DNA of 40,895 bases, taken from the IMG/VR virus record IMGVR_UViG_3300009786_000025, positions 1 to 40,895 of that record; one strand, given 5' to 3'. The first letter of the stretch is position 1, and the number at the start of each line of letters is the position of its first letter. The translations under genes and the position numbers were made by a program. Of this stretch, positions 22,608-29,382 are shown piece by piece. This DNA is from a virus. Below the pieces are notes generated by a model. That model did not search any database. It had not been told where the DNA came from and saw only the letters and a list, made by a program, of their open reading frames with translations.

Positions 22608-22635
22608 GGGCCGGGAGATCACATAGTCCCGGCCC
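22608..22635 (-). terminator. Intercistronic hairpin with CTATGTGATC loop
   Basis: GGGCCGGGA pairs perfectly with TCCCGGCCC around a 10-base loop, minus strand CTATGTGATC. It matches the hairpin at 21554-21583 in stem and loop and lies between the AAA+ ATPase gene and the 329-aa gene. Confidence 0.7.
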
Positions 22636-22641
22636 GTTTGA

Positions 22642-23751
22642 TTACTTGCCCAAAATTACGTCCGGGTTGTCTGCTCTCCATTGGGTTGCCGCTTCGCAGT
22701 CAAACAGGTCTGCATTTTGACCGAAGAGATCGTGCATACAGGTGGTTTCCACGTCCTTGTGGATGCGGCCCAGATATTGGATGACCGCTGGCATCTCTTC
22801 CACCTTGCTGGTGTTGTATGAGATGATGCCAATCACCGCATACGACAACGCCAGCTCTTGGCTTGCCCCACTGGTGGGTGCCGGGGCTTCCAGCGGATCG
22901 GTGATGATCTGGTTCCAAGTTGGGATTTCTTGGCCGCTTGCGATTAGCTTGCGGTATCCTTCCAGTTCGTTGGCGATTGTTGTGCCAACAAAGCCAGCAA
23001 CCAGTTTTTCCCTGAATACTGGATCATCAACCTTGGTCCCGACATCACTTGCGGCGGACAGGGAACGCATGGAGCAGTGAGCAACATCTCCGCGATTAAA
23101 AATGTTAATCACTTCAGGCCGTGCCCGGACGTAGCCGACAGTGACACGGTCACCGCCATTAGCCAGTTCATACGCTGACCAATCTTTGATTGAGGGCACC
23201 ATCTCAATATGGAAGCAACGGTTCAATAATTGGTTGCCAACACGCTTCGCTGATCCCCGATCTGAGACCCTGTTCCCGGCGAGGATTATCTGCCATCCTT
23301 TGGGGAACTGGTAGTTGCCAATGTGACCGTCCAAGATCAACTGGCTATATCCGGCTTGAACGAGGTCCGGGCCGTCCGGGAATTCATCTAATAACATGAT
23401 GCCTTGATGCCCGTCCCGCTCCGCCTTGGGCAGACGATCCGGTGTCAGGAAAGTGGTTGTCATGGTCTCAGTATCGAGATGCCCGAAGCCTTTCACATCA
23501 GATGCATCATCCATCGATACCCGGTTATCGATCAGGCCGAAAGTGTTGGCCGGATCGGTCACCTCGATGGGGCTGGTGTCGCTGTTGAACTGCCAGTCGT
23601 TGTTGTCTGCGATAGCGGCGGCGGCTTGCTGGATGGTGCTGGACTTGGCGCAGCCCGGCGGTCCCCAAACAAACAGGACGTGATTATTGTCCCGGCAATA
23701 GTTAACAAAAGACGGGACTTCGGAGGGGGTCACTGTTGGGATATTAGACAT
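22642..23751 (-). CDS. MoxR-like AAA+ ATPase
   Basis: 369 aa. Walker A GPPGCAKSS (30-38), Walker B GIMLLDEF (117-124), sensor ILAGNRVSD (Asn160) and an arginine-finger region GNQLLNRCFHIEM (Arg178). A glycine loop HIGNYQFPKGW precedes sensor 1, as in MoxR/RavA-type ATPases. These act as chaperone-like motors, usually with VWA-domain partners; the VWA protein lies two genes downstream. The C-terminal helical domain ends near residue 365. SD GAAAGG. Phage role unknown. Confidence 0.88.
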   Translation of the reverse strand: MSNIPTVTPSEVPSFVNYCRDNNHVLFVWGPPGCAKSSTIQQAAAAIADNNDWQFNSDTSPIEVTDPANTFGLIDNRVSMDDASDVKGFGHLDTETMTTTFLTPDRLPKAERDGHQGIMLLDEFPDGPDLVQAGYSQLILDGHIGNYQFPKGWQIILAGNRVSDRGSAKRVGNQLLNRCFHIEMVPSIKDWSAYELANGGDRVTVGYVRARPEVINIFNRGDVAHCSMRSLSAASDVGTKVDDPVFREKLVAGFVGTTIANELEGYRKLIASGQEIPTWNQIITDPLEAPAPTSGASQELALSYAVIGIISYNTSKVEEMPAVIQYLGRIHKDVETTCMHDLFGQNADLFDCEAATQWRADNPDVILGK

Positions 23752-23778
23752 GATATTGTGCCTTTCAGGTTGTTGGAT

Positions 23779-23964
23779 TTAATAGCCAAAGACGTGAGCG
23801 AGATCGTCGTTTGGGATCAGGATGTCGGTGCCGCAATCAATGTAGCGGTGTTCGCCGGTTGCCGGGTTCCAAAGGTATTGGACCTTGACGCCAGTCCGGG
23901 TCTTAAAGGGCATCTCAGTGCCGCCACATGCTGGCACCCAGTTATCAGTGTTTTTTATTGTCAT
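23779..23964 (-). CDS. Small hypothetical protein, 61 aa
   Basis: From the ATG at 23964: MTIKNTDNWVPACGGTEMPF, then KVQYLWNPATGEHRYIDCG: a compact beta-like domain with two Cys. GAAAGG SD. First protein gene of the leftward operon, after a structured leader. Function unknown. Confidence 0.65.
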   Translation of the reverse strand: MTIKNTDNWVPACGGTEMPFKTRTGVKVQYLWNPATGEHRYIDCGTDILIPNDDLAHVFGY

Positions 23965-24004
23965 AATATGACCTTTCAGGGTTGGTGGATTAAATGGATA
24001 AAAA

Positions 24005-24026
24005 GCCGGGGAATTTCTCACCCGGC
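24005..24026 (-). terminator. Hairpin at the end of the leader
   Basis: GCCGGG pairs with CCCGGC around a 10-base loop. It lies about 40 bases before the first gene of the leftward operon. It could stop most leader transcripts and limit expression of the downstream genes. Confidence 0.5.
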
Positions 24027-24302
24027 TAATCGGTGCTGATTTACCGTCTCAGCATATGTTTCGACGGCCCCAATTTTGTTGGCGTTACCATGGCCCGGAG
24101 CAACTTGCTATTGTTGCCACCCAGCCCTTGGGGGTTCTGGTGCCGTGCGGATCGATTTATTTCCCGGAGGCGTTACCGATCATGAGGCCATTTCTAAAGC
24201 GGCGAAACGGGGCATGTACCGTATTTTGGTTTTCCACTGCATCCCGGAGGGAAGGGGGAGAGCGGGGAATTCCGCCCACGGCTGTCGCCAACCGCACCAC
24301 CA
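24027..24302 (-). ncRNA. Structured leader RNA, candidate C4/P4 CI-type antisense RNA region
   Basis: About 275 bases downstream of a good leftward promoter, with no convincing gene. Three adjacent stem-loops: CCAG...CTGG with a CCC/GGG inner stem (24121-24140), GCAAC...GTTGC (24100-24117) and CCAA...TTGG (24070-24082). Minus-strand readings are broken by stops but contain PKGWVATIA and GHGNANKIGAV, the kind of peptide that the Ash/C4 region of P1/P4-type phages gives when translated. A 48-codon frame (24157-24303, MVVRLATAVGG...) also exists, but its ATG lies on the promoter -10. I recall the resemblance and could not check it. Confidence 0.35.
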
Positions 24303-24331
24303 TCTATAAAGATGTGTTTTACATAAGTCAA
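24303..24331 (-). promoter_or_regulatory. Leftward sigma70-type promoter
   Basis: On the minus strand: TTGACT (24331-24326), 17-base spacer, TATAGA (24308-24303). Same -35 and spacing as the rightward promoter at 5106. It would transcribe the leader and the whole leftward operon down to 17208. Confidence 0.65.
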
Positions 24332-24705
24332 CATTATAATTCATTGCCTTACATTTAATTACTTTGTTCCACTTTTGTTTGATACCTTTCTATATACACC
24401 GTTTTTCTGGCATCGATCACCGGCGCACCGCCAGATCAGCGCATATCACTAACCCATTGATATCATTGACTTATCTCAATAGGCCCTGTGAGGCTCTAGG
24501 ATGGCCATACAGCAACATCTGTTTTCTAGGCACCTACGCCCTATCCCGATACCGACCTCGCGTTTGTTCCTACATTGTTCTCACTCGTAACCCCTTGATA
24601 TCAAAGGACTATTTCTGATGCCTCCCGGTATTTACCAGCCAATGTTGAGATCGGCGGGATAATCGGCTATCTTTAAACACTGGCCCGGCAATAGTGGAGG
24701 ACGAC
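24332..24705 (+). other. Intergenic region before the small terminase gene
   Basis: About 370 AT-rich bases between the leftward promoter and the first late gene. I find no gene and no promoter of clear quality; TTGATATC occurs twice (24458 and 24596 areas) and may mark weak rightward signals or binding sites. Confidence 0.4.
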
Positions 24706-25203
24706 ATGGACGACGACAAAGTGGTGGAGTTGAGACCAAAGAAAAAGGAACAACCCCTCACGGCCAAACAATTAGGTTTCATTAAATCTATTCTCTCAGA
24801 TGAAAACTTGTCGCAAGCGGAAGCCTACCGCCGAAACTACAGCACCGCCAACATGTCAGACAGCACCGTTTGGGAGGCGGCGTCCCGGTTGTTCGCTAAT
24901 AGCAAGGTGTCAACAAGGATCAAGGCGGGAAGGGCTAAACAAGCGGACATGGCAACGCATTCCGGGGCCTCTCTTCGAGGGACGCTGGAAAAAGAATTGA
25001 TGAAGATCGTGATGGCAGCGGACGAGGACGGCAACCCGGCGGAACCTCAAGCCATCAGGTTGAAGGCAATGGATATGATCGGACGGTCTGCCAAGTCGGC
25101 CTTCTTCTTAGAACGATCAACCGATATCCCCGCCGATAGCCTGACCGAAGAAGAGATCACCGCCCAGCTACAAGCCAAGCTGGATAAGGCTTTCGGCACA
25201 TGA
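24706..25203 (+). CDS. Putative terminase small subunit
   Basis: 165 aa from the ATG at 24706 (GGAGG 5 bases upstream; a GTG four codons earlier is less likely). LTAKQLGFIKSILSDENLSQ, then AEAYRRNYSTANMSDSTVWE, RLFANSKVSTRIKAGRAKQ: the helix-turn-helix recognition region typical of small terminase subunits, followed by helices likely to form the oligomerisation core and a C-terminal acidic segment. It recognises the packaging site. The large subunit lies 5.6 kb downstream, unusually far. Confidence 0.75.
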   Translation: MDDDKVVELRPKKKEQPLTAKQLGFIKSILSDENLSQAEAYRRNYSTANMSDSTVWEAASRLFANSKVSTRIKAGRAKQADMATHSGASLRGTLEKELMKIVMAADEDGNPAEPQAIRLKAMDMIGRSAKSAFFLERSTDIPADSLTEEEITAQLQAKLDKAFGT

Positions 25204-25566
25204 TGCACACAATGGTATGCACTCATTTTCCATAATAGCGATTATGCGACAAGTAGGTGAATAGTCTAACGATATCAATGCGTTAGCAGTAGGGTGCTGA
25301 TGCCCTTGATCACGGGGTGAGTGCTACTGTATGCAGACCAAGTGATCAGCAGTATAAGAGAGACGGCCAACAAGTGCGCCGCTGGCCAGCCCACATAGTG
25401 CGGCGGGGGGCGGCGGGTCCCCTCCCCGGCCCGGCCCCGGCGGACCCCCCACCCCCCGGTATGGCATGGATGGGACCCATGCTTCTATTACATTGGGTTT
25501 TTGAGGGTTTCTGAGCAAAATTTGAAATATATTTGACTGATATGCACAAAAATAGTACAAAAATAT
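25204..25566 (+). other. Intergenic region after the small terminase gene, candidate packaging site
   Basis: About 360 bases without a supported gene. The centre (25377-25460) is extremely GC-rich: CGCCGC/GCGGCG (25377-25382 and 25400-25405) and GGGTCC/GGACCC (25415-25420 and 25442-25447) form inverted repeats around runs of C and G. It lies directly after the small terminase gene, where cos or pac sites often lie. The flanks are AT-rich. Confidence 0.4.
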
Positions 25567-25755
25567 ATGGAGAAATTGCAGAAAATCTCTGATCTGGATA
25601 AGTCAGACCCGCTCTGCGCTAATTGCGACGGCGAGGGTTGGGTTTGTGAGAACCACCCTGACGTGCCGTGGGGCGATGGCGATGGTTGTTGTGGGGGCGC
25701 GGGAGCGCCCTGCACCTGCAACCCGCTCCACCACGCCGGGCAAACGAAACACTGA
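25567..25755 (+). CDS. Small Cys-rich zinc-binding protein, 62 aa
   Basis: MEKLQKISDLDKSDPLCANC, then GEGWVCENHPDVPWGDGDG, CCGGAGAPCTCNP. The pattern CxxCxGxGWVCENHPDxPW...CxCGAPC is a common short phage zinc-binding protein. No strong SD is visible. Function unknown. Confidence 0.75.
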   Translation: MEKLQKISDLDKSDPLCANCDGEGWVCENHPDVPWGDGDGCCGGAGAPCTCNPLHHAGQTKH

Positions 25756-25839
25756 CGAGCCAACATGACCAAACCCCAAAATAATAATAATATATTTATT
25801 TATAGACATGTGCGCTCTTTGTGCTAGTGTTGTACTAAT

Positions 25840-25986
25840 ATGACAGTTTCCCTGCCGGTGGGTTGGCGTCCCACGCCTGAAGACCGGACGTGGATTAGAC
25901 GGTGAGTGCCACGCATGACCAAAACCCCGTCAGCCAGTGGGTGGCGCAATCCGACACCTTTCAGGCAACCGCGACTGGCACTTTAA
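25840..25986 (+). other. Two tiny frames with a shared GWRxPTP-like core
   Basis: 25840-25905 encodes a 21-residue frame containing VGWRPTPEDRTW, and 25915-25986 a 23-residue frame containing SGWRNPTPFRQPR. Their DNA is partly similar, so they may be a duplicated leader peptide or a non-coding repeat. The 80 bases before them are AT-rich. Neither has a convincing SD. Confidence 0.25.
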
Positions 25987-26004
25987 TCTAGAAAGGAACA
26001 TGAC

Positions 26005-26058
26005 ATGGAAATACTTATCGCGATCATCGAAGTCCTCGAAGCACTGCTGCCGCTATGA
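26005..26058 (+). CDS. 17-aa hydrophobic peptide, possible leader
   Basis: MEILIAIIEVLEALLPL, preceded by GAAAGGA and ending in a TGA that overlaps the ATG of the zinc-finger gene (ATGA). It looks like a small membrane-active peptide or a coupling ORF. Strong SD and exact overlap are the only evidence. Confidence 0.45.
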   Translation: MEILIAIIEVLEALLPL

Positions 26059-26276
26059 CCAAAAAACATTGCACCACATGCACGATGGGTTTCAACATTG
26101 GCCGACCAGCAGGGTGGAAGGGCGGCGAGAAGTCCCGCTGCCCGACCAAGGGCTGCGGCCTCGTCTTCACCCACGGCTCCAAAGATGACAATACCGTCCA
26201 CGCCTACGTCGAGGCCGATCAGGCCGACAAACTGGCCCCCGGCGCGTTCAAGCCTCCTTTACGAGGGGCCGAGTGA
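26055..26276 (+). CDS. Small zinc-finger-like protein
   Basis: 73 aa. MTKKHCTTCTMGFNIG has CxxC; CPTKGCGLVFTHGS has CxxxxC; the rest is Asp/Ala-rich. Likely a four-Cys zinc site, as in many small phage proteins that bind nucleic acids or act as adaptors. Translationally coupled to the 17-aa peptide and to the next gene (GTGA overlap). Confidence 0.65.
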   Translation: MTKKHCTTCTMGFNIGRPAGWKGGEKSRCPTKGCGLVFTHGSKDDNTVHAYVEADQADKLAPGAFKPPLRGAE

Positions 26277-26464
26277 ACACGGTCTACGTCCTGATGCTGC
26301 TATCCCCCACGATGGGTTGGATCATGGCCCCCGTCGATGGCAACCCCTACCCGACAGCCAAGGCATGTGCCATCGTGGAGAGCCTCATCATTAAACGCAA
26401 CATGCACTGGATCGATGGCCACTATATTGAGCGGCCCCAGTGCGAACCAAGGAAGGTTAAATAA
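26273..26464 (+). CDS. Small hypothetical protein, 63 aa
   Basis: GTG start overlapping the stop of the gene before. MNTVYVLMLLSPTMGWIMAP, then a soluble C terminus (IIKRNMHWIDGHYIERPQCE). The hydrophobic N terminus is too weak to be a firm membrane helix. The next gene starts at its stop (TAATG). Function unknown. Confidence 0.6.
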   Translation: MNTVYVLMLLSPTMGWIMAPVDGNPYPTAKACAIVESLIIKRNMHWIDGHYIERPQCEPRKVK

Positions 26465-27099
26465 TGGCCGAGGAACATACACGCGAGGTGCGCCACTACG
26501 CCTTTGGGCCGCTGATCACCCAACAGGACTTGCAGCCTGACATCGTCACCGAGATGAAAGCCATGGCCAGCCGCGCCCAAGCCGCCAAGGTCGAGCATAA
26601 TGAGTATTTGGCCGGGATGATCGCACAGGAGTGGCGGTTCACCCCAGAGGATAACGCCAAACTGCCGTCGATGCTTGGCCCCCATATAGAAGAGTACATC
26701 AAGCAGGGGATGTCTTACACCAGCGGCGACTACACCGCACTGATCCGAGACGGCGTCCCCGTGCTTCAACAGACGTGGGTCAACTTCATGAAGGCTGGGG
26801 AGTTCAACCCTCCGCACACTCACGGTGGCCTGATCTCGACAATCATCTATCTGGACATCCCCAACCGGATCAAGCGCGAGATGAAGAAGAACAAGGGCAA
26901 CTCCCTGCCCGGCGCGGTATCGTTCAGGTGGGGCGAGAGCCAGCCGCTGAGTATCAACTTGGCGGCAGCGGCTCCGCAGCCCGGCGAGATGTATATCTTC
27001 CCGGCGCACGTCGAACACAGCGTCAATCCGTTCTACTCCAAGGGCACCCGGATATCGGTGTCATCAAACTGGCAGATTGGACCGAAGAACCATGGCTAA
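26464..27099 (+). CDS. 2OG-Fe(II) oxygenase
   Basis: 211 aa. Double-stranded beta-helix fold of the 2-oxoglutarate/iron dioxygenases: PPHTHGG (His118, His120) after TWVNFMKAGEFN, STIIYLDIPNR, then GEMYIFPAHVEHSVNP (His185), and TRISVSSNW where Arg196 would hold 2-oxoglutarate. This matches the type seen in T4-like and marine phages (2OG-FeII_Oxy_5 in older schemes). It hydroxylates a substrate that cannot be read from sequence; candidates are phage proteins, nucleotides or host surface glycans. Just before a sulfotransferase, so the two might act on one product. Confidence 0.82.
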   Translation: MAEEHTREVRHYAFGPLITQQDLQPDIVTEMKAMASRAQAAKVEHNEYLAGMIAQEWRFTPEDNAKLPSMLGPHIEEYIKQGMSYTSGDYTALIRDGVPVLQQTWVNFMKAGEFNPPHTHGGLISTIIYLDIPNRIKREMKKNKGNSLPGAVSFRWGESQPLSINLAAAAPQPGEMYIFPAHVEHSVNPFYSKGTRISVSSNWQIGPKNHG

Positions 27100-27214
27100 G
27101 AAAACCACCACCCAACTACAACGCGCCAAAGCCTTGGCCAAAGAAGACCTACTGCTGTGGGCCTTGGTCAAGCCGGTGGCACGGGCGAGATACATGGAGA
27201 GGGCAAAACGATGA
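27092..27214 (+). CDS. Short basic protein, 40 aa
   Basis: MAKKTTTQLQRAKALAKEDL then LLWALVKPVARARYMERAK. Starts within the end of the oxygenase gene and ends 4 bases into the next frame (ATGA). Helical and basic; function unknown. Confidence 0.55.
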   Translation: MAKKTTTQLQRAKALAKEDLLLWALVKPVARARYMERAKR

Positions 27215-27241
27215 AAACACCAACAGAAATGTGGATCAGAT

Positions 27242-27940
27242 ATGATGACGGAAGCCTTGAGTATTCCAAGTATACCCAGCGAAATTCCAAGCCGCGATCA
27301 CGTCCGTTGGCTGGCATCATTTCCAAAGTCAGGGAATACGTGGGTTCGTATATTCCTCGCAAATCTGATGATATCCAAAGGGCGACCCTTAACACTGGAA
27401 GAGATTTCTTCTCTGCCCTTCTACACCGACACGCGGAAGCCGATGAAGGCCAAACGGGAATATTTCGGCAAAGCCCACCATCCGTACAGTCTGGAGAGAC
27501 ACGGTGCAAATAAGAGCATATATATTGTTCGGGACCCCGTCGATGTGGTCGTTTCATGCGCCGCCTTCTTCGGGGTGTCGGTTACTCGCATGGCGGATGA
27601 AGTTGCCAGAGATTGGCCCCGACACGTCGCCAGTTGGTGGCCCCACTGTGGCCTCTGCCTGAAGTATGAGAATATGCCAAACAATTTTCACACTCTTGCT
27701 CAACATCTTCGGATGCCTGATGACTTTGAGAGTGTGGCGACGGCGATCAGCCACGCCAACTTTCACACCCTCAAGAAAGATGAGGCAGCGCATGGCTGGG
27801 ATGAAGCCAGTGAGAAAGGCGGTGCCTTCTTCCGTAAGGGAAAGGTCGGACAGGGACGCGAGGTCATGACCGACGCGCAGGTGGCCAAGATCGTCCGCGG
27901 CGCGGGCGAGTGGTATGAGCGGTTAGGATATTCCCAATGA
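27242..27940 (+). CDS. Sulfotransferase, family 1
   Basis: 232 aa. PAPS-dependent sulfotransferase with all main landmarks: 5'-phosphosulfate loop SFPKSGNTWVR (26-36), a base-like His in FGKAHHPYS (79-80), YIVRDPVDVVVS (Arg97 and Ser105, 3'-phosphate binding), a YEN motif in CLKYENMP, and FFRKGKVGQGREVMT (196-210). Transfers sulfate from PAPS to a hydroxyl or amine. The start lacks an SD. A good SD precedes an ATG at 27211 in another frame, which runs open to 27513 across this start; expression may rely on coupling, or a frameshift may be present. Substrate unknown. Confidence 0.88.
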   Translation: MMTEALSIPSIPSEIPSRDHVRWLASFPKSGNTWVRIFLANLMISKGRPLTLEEISSLPFYTDTRKPMKAKREYFGKAHHPYSLERHGANKSIYIVRDPVDVVVSCAAFFGVSVTRMADEVARDWPRHVASWWPHCGLCLKYENMPNNFHTLAQHLRMPDDFESVATAISHANFHTLKKDEAAHGWDEASEKGGAFFRKGKVGQGREVMTDAQVAKIVRGAGEWYERLGYSQ

Positions 27941-28037
27941 CCCGGCTGACCTTCTGCCCAGATAAATAGCCGGTGATTGGGGCGTCGGGGCGGGGTCTTC
28001 TCTCGGGGGCTACCGTCCCGGCTGTCTCAACCTATAT

Positions 28038-28077
28038 GGAGCAACGACGATGCGTGAACAAATAGCACAATCAATCG
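28038..28077 (+). repeat. 40-bp direct repeat, copy 1
   Basis: Identical to 28373-28412. It carries the SD (GGAG), spacer and first nine codons of the 88-aa gene (MREQIAQSI). Similarity continues for about 15 more bases. Confidence 0.9.
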
Positions 28078-28316
28078 CGGCCTTTAACATCAGGACTACG
28101 GCCCAAGATTGGTCTGAGGTGATGGAGTATGATCTTTTGACTGCTGATGCCGTCCTGCAAGACCTAAGAAACGCTGGCTTTGTCATTGTACTGAGAGAGC
28201 CGCCTAAGAACGTCCTACAGGTAGGTCGAGGCGCTGTTGAGGAGAGTGGTGGCTTAATAAGCCAAGACGATCTTAAAGCAGCTTGGAAAGCGATGTGGAT
28301 AGCTATGCTTACATAA
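28050..28316 (+). CDS. Hypothetical protein with duplicated start, 88 aa
   Basis: MREQIAQSIAAFNIRTTAQD then a helical body (DAVLQDLRNAGFVIVLREPP, SQDDLKAAWKAMWIAML). The first 14 residues and SD are nearly identical to those of the following gene. The bodies differ. No recognised domain. Confidence 0.65.
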   Translation: MREQIAQSIAAFNIRTTAQDWSEVMEYDLLTADAVLQDLRNAGFVIVLREPPKNVLQVGRGAVEESGGLISQDDLKAAWKAMWIAMLT

Positions 28317-28372
28317 AGCAACCATCACGTTGCGCTATTGCCAATTAACGCAATACGAAGGTGACTTAGACA

Positions 28373-28412
28373 GGAGCAACGACGATGCGTGAACAAATAG
28401 CACAATCAATCG
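28373..28412 (+). repeat. 40-bp direct repeat, copy 2
   Basis: Second copy of the start module (SD plus nine codons), upstream of the 120-aa gene. Likely the product of a duplication followed by divergence or recombination between gene starts. Confidence 0.9.
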
Positions 28413-28747
28413 TGGATTTTAACATCATGACCCCAAAAGAACGAGTCAAATGGGTACAGTCTCAGGACTACCCACACACAGCGTTGTATATCCAAGCCAT
28501 TGAAGAAGCCGTAGCCGCTGAGACAGAACGGTGCGTTCAGGCAATGCGTAGTGTAGGACTGACCAAGATGCAAGCCGTGGTCGATGCGGCGAGTGGTATT
28601 CTCATAGGTGGGGCGATATTGACAGCCCTTGAAGATTGTCGGTGTTTCGGGAAAGATATAACCGCGCTTTTAGCCATCCGCAAAGCCTTAGAAGATTTGG
28701 ACGATCAACCACCCTTGAATAAGGATTTAGACGATGAGCTGGTTTAG
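28385..28747 (+). CDS. Hypothetical protein with duplicated start, 120 aa
   Basis: MREQIAQSIVDFNIMTPKER, then KWVQSQDYPHTALYIQAIEE, a small cysteine pair (CVQAMR, CRCFG) and a Gly/Ala-rich hydrophobic patch (GILIGGAILTALEDC). The acidic C terminus overlaps the next gene. Function unknown. Confidence 0.65.
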   Translation: MREQIAQSIVDFNIMTPKERVKWVQSQDYPHTALYIQAIEEAVAAETERCVQAMRSVGLTKMQAVVDAASGILIGGAILTALEDCRCFGKDITALLAIRKALEDLDDQPPLNKDLDDELV

Positions 28748-28847
28748 CAGATTCTATGATTTTATGACGGAGCCGTGGTTCGAGGAAATGTATTCCGAAT
28801 ACTGCCGCTTCAAGATTTATGGGAACCGTGACGATGCATCAAGATAA
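28734..28847 (+). CDS. Short hypothetical protein, 37 aa
   Basis: MSWFSRFYDFMTEPWFEEMY then CRFKIYGNRDDASR: aromatic-rich, amphipathic. Overlaps both neighbours by 14 bases, in a compact run of small genes. Coding is supported only by layout. Confidence 0.5.
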   Translation: MSWFSRFYDFMTEPWFEEMYSEYCRFKIYGNRDDASR

Positions 28848-29124
28848 ATTCAGAACCGGACCCCCTAACAAAGCGTACAGCGAGGGCCACGCCCGTATCT
28901 TCGGCAAGCGCGTCGAGCGCCGTCCAGAGACCAAGGAAGAGACGAAGCGCCGTGAGGCCAACCGCCGCAACCAACACGCCATAGAGGCGCGGGACGGCAA
29001 GAAGGACGCGCAATATTATCTCCAGCACGAACAGCGCGTCGCGCAGGACCCCAACTTTAAGGCTTCCCCCGCGCCGTCGAAGGTCTACTGTGATGGCTAC
29101 AACAAGGTGTTTGGGGAGAAATAA
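28834..29124 (+). CDS. Basic hypothetical protein, 96 aa
   Basis: From the ATG at 28834: MHQDKFRTGPPNKAYSEGHA, then IFGKRVERRPETKEETKRRE: strongly basic, helical, repetitive in Arg/Glu. The ending KVYCDGYNKVFG echoes the start pattern NKAYSEGHARIFG, suggesting an internal duplication. Possibly nucleic-acid binding; unknown. Confidence 0.6.
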   Translation: MHQDKFRTGPPNKAYSEGHARIFGKRVERRPETKEETKRREANRRNQHAIEARDGKKDAQYYLQHEQRVAQDPNFKASPAPSKVYCDGYNKVFGEK

Positions 29125-29381
29125 TGCCAAACCATGAAGACGAGGACGATACCTGCCCCCACTGCGATCTGGTGCGGATATTCTTGGACTACCGAGCCAA
29201 GGACTGGGAGGGCGAGGCCATCATCGGCAGCTTCGTTCAGGGGCTGGCATCGATGATCGCGGCGTCCACACCGCTTCAACGGGAGTACATGCTGGACCTG
29301 ATCATCCACAACATGGATGACTTCGTGGATGAGGCCGGGGCGGGGCTGATACTGCACAACTTGAAGCATAGGGTACATTAG
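29124..29381 (+). CDS. Small hypothetical protein with N-terminal Cys pair, 85 aa
   Basis: MPNHEDEDDTCPHCDLVRIF: CPHC close to the N terminus, then helical stretches (SFVQGLASMIAAST, REYMLDLIIHNMDDFVDEA). TAATG overlap with the gene before. Could bind zinc; no family. Confidence 0.6.
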   Translation: MPNHEDEDDTCPHCDLVRIFLDYRAKDWEGEAIIGSFVQGLASMIAASTPLQREYMLDLIIHNMDDFVDEAGAGLILHNLKHRVH

Positions 29382-29382
29382 C

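Noticed and set aside
24056-24358. 100-aa plus-strand frame
   Set aside because: No SD, antisense to the leader of the leftward promoter, and low similarity to protein-like sequence.
25324-25560. Minus-strand frame over the GC-rich block
   Set aside because: Gly/Pro-rich reading produced by base composition only.
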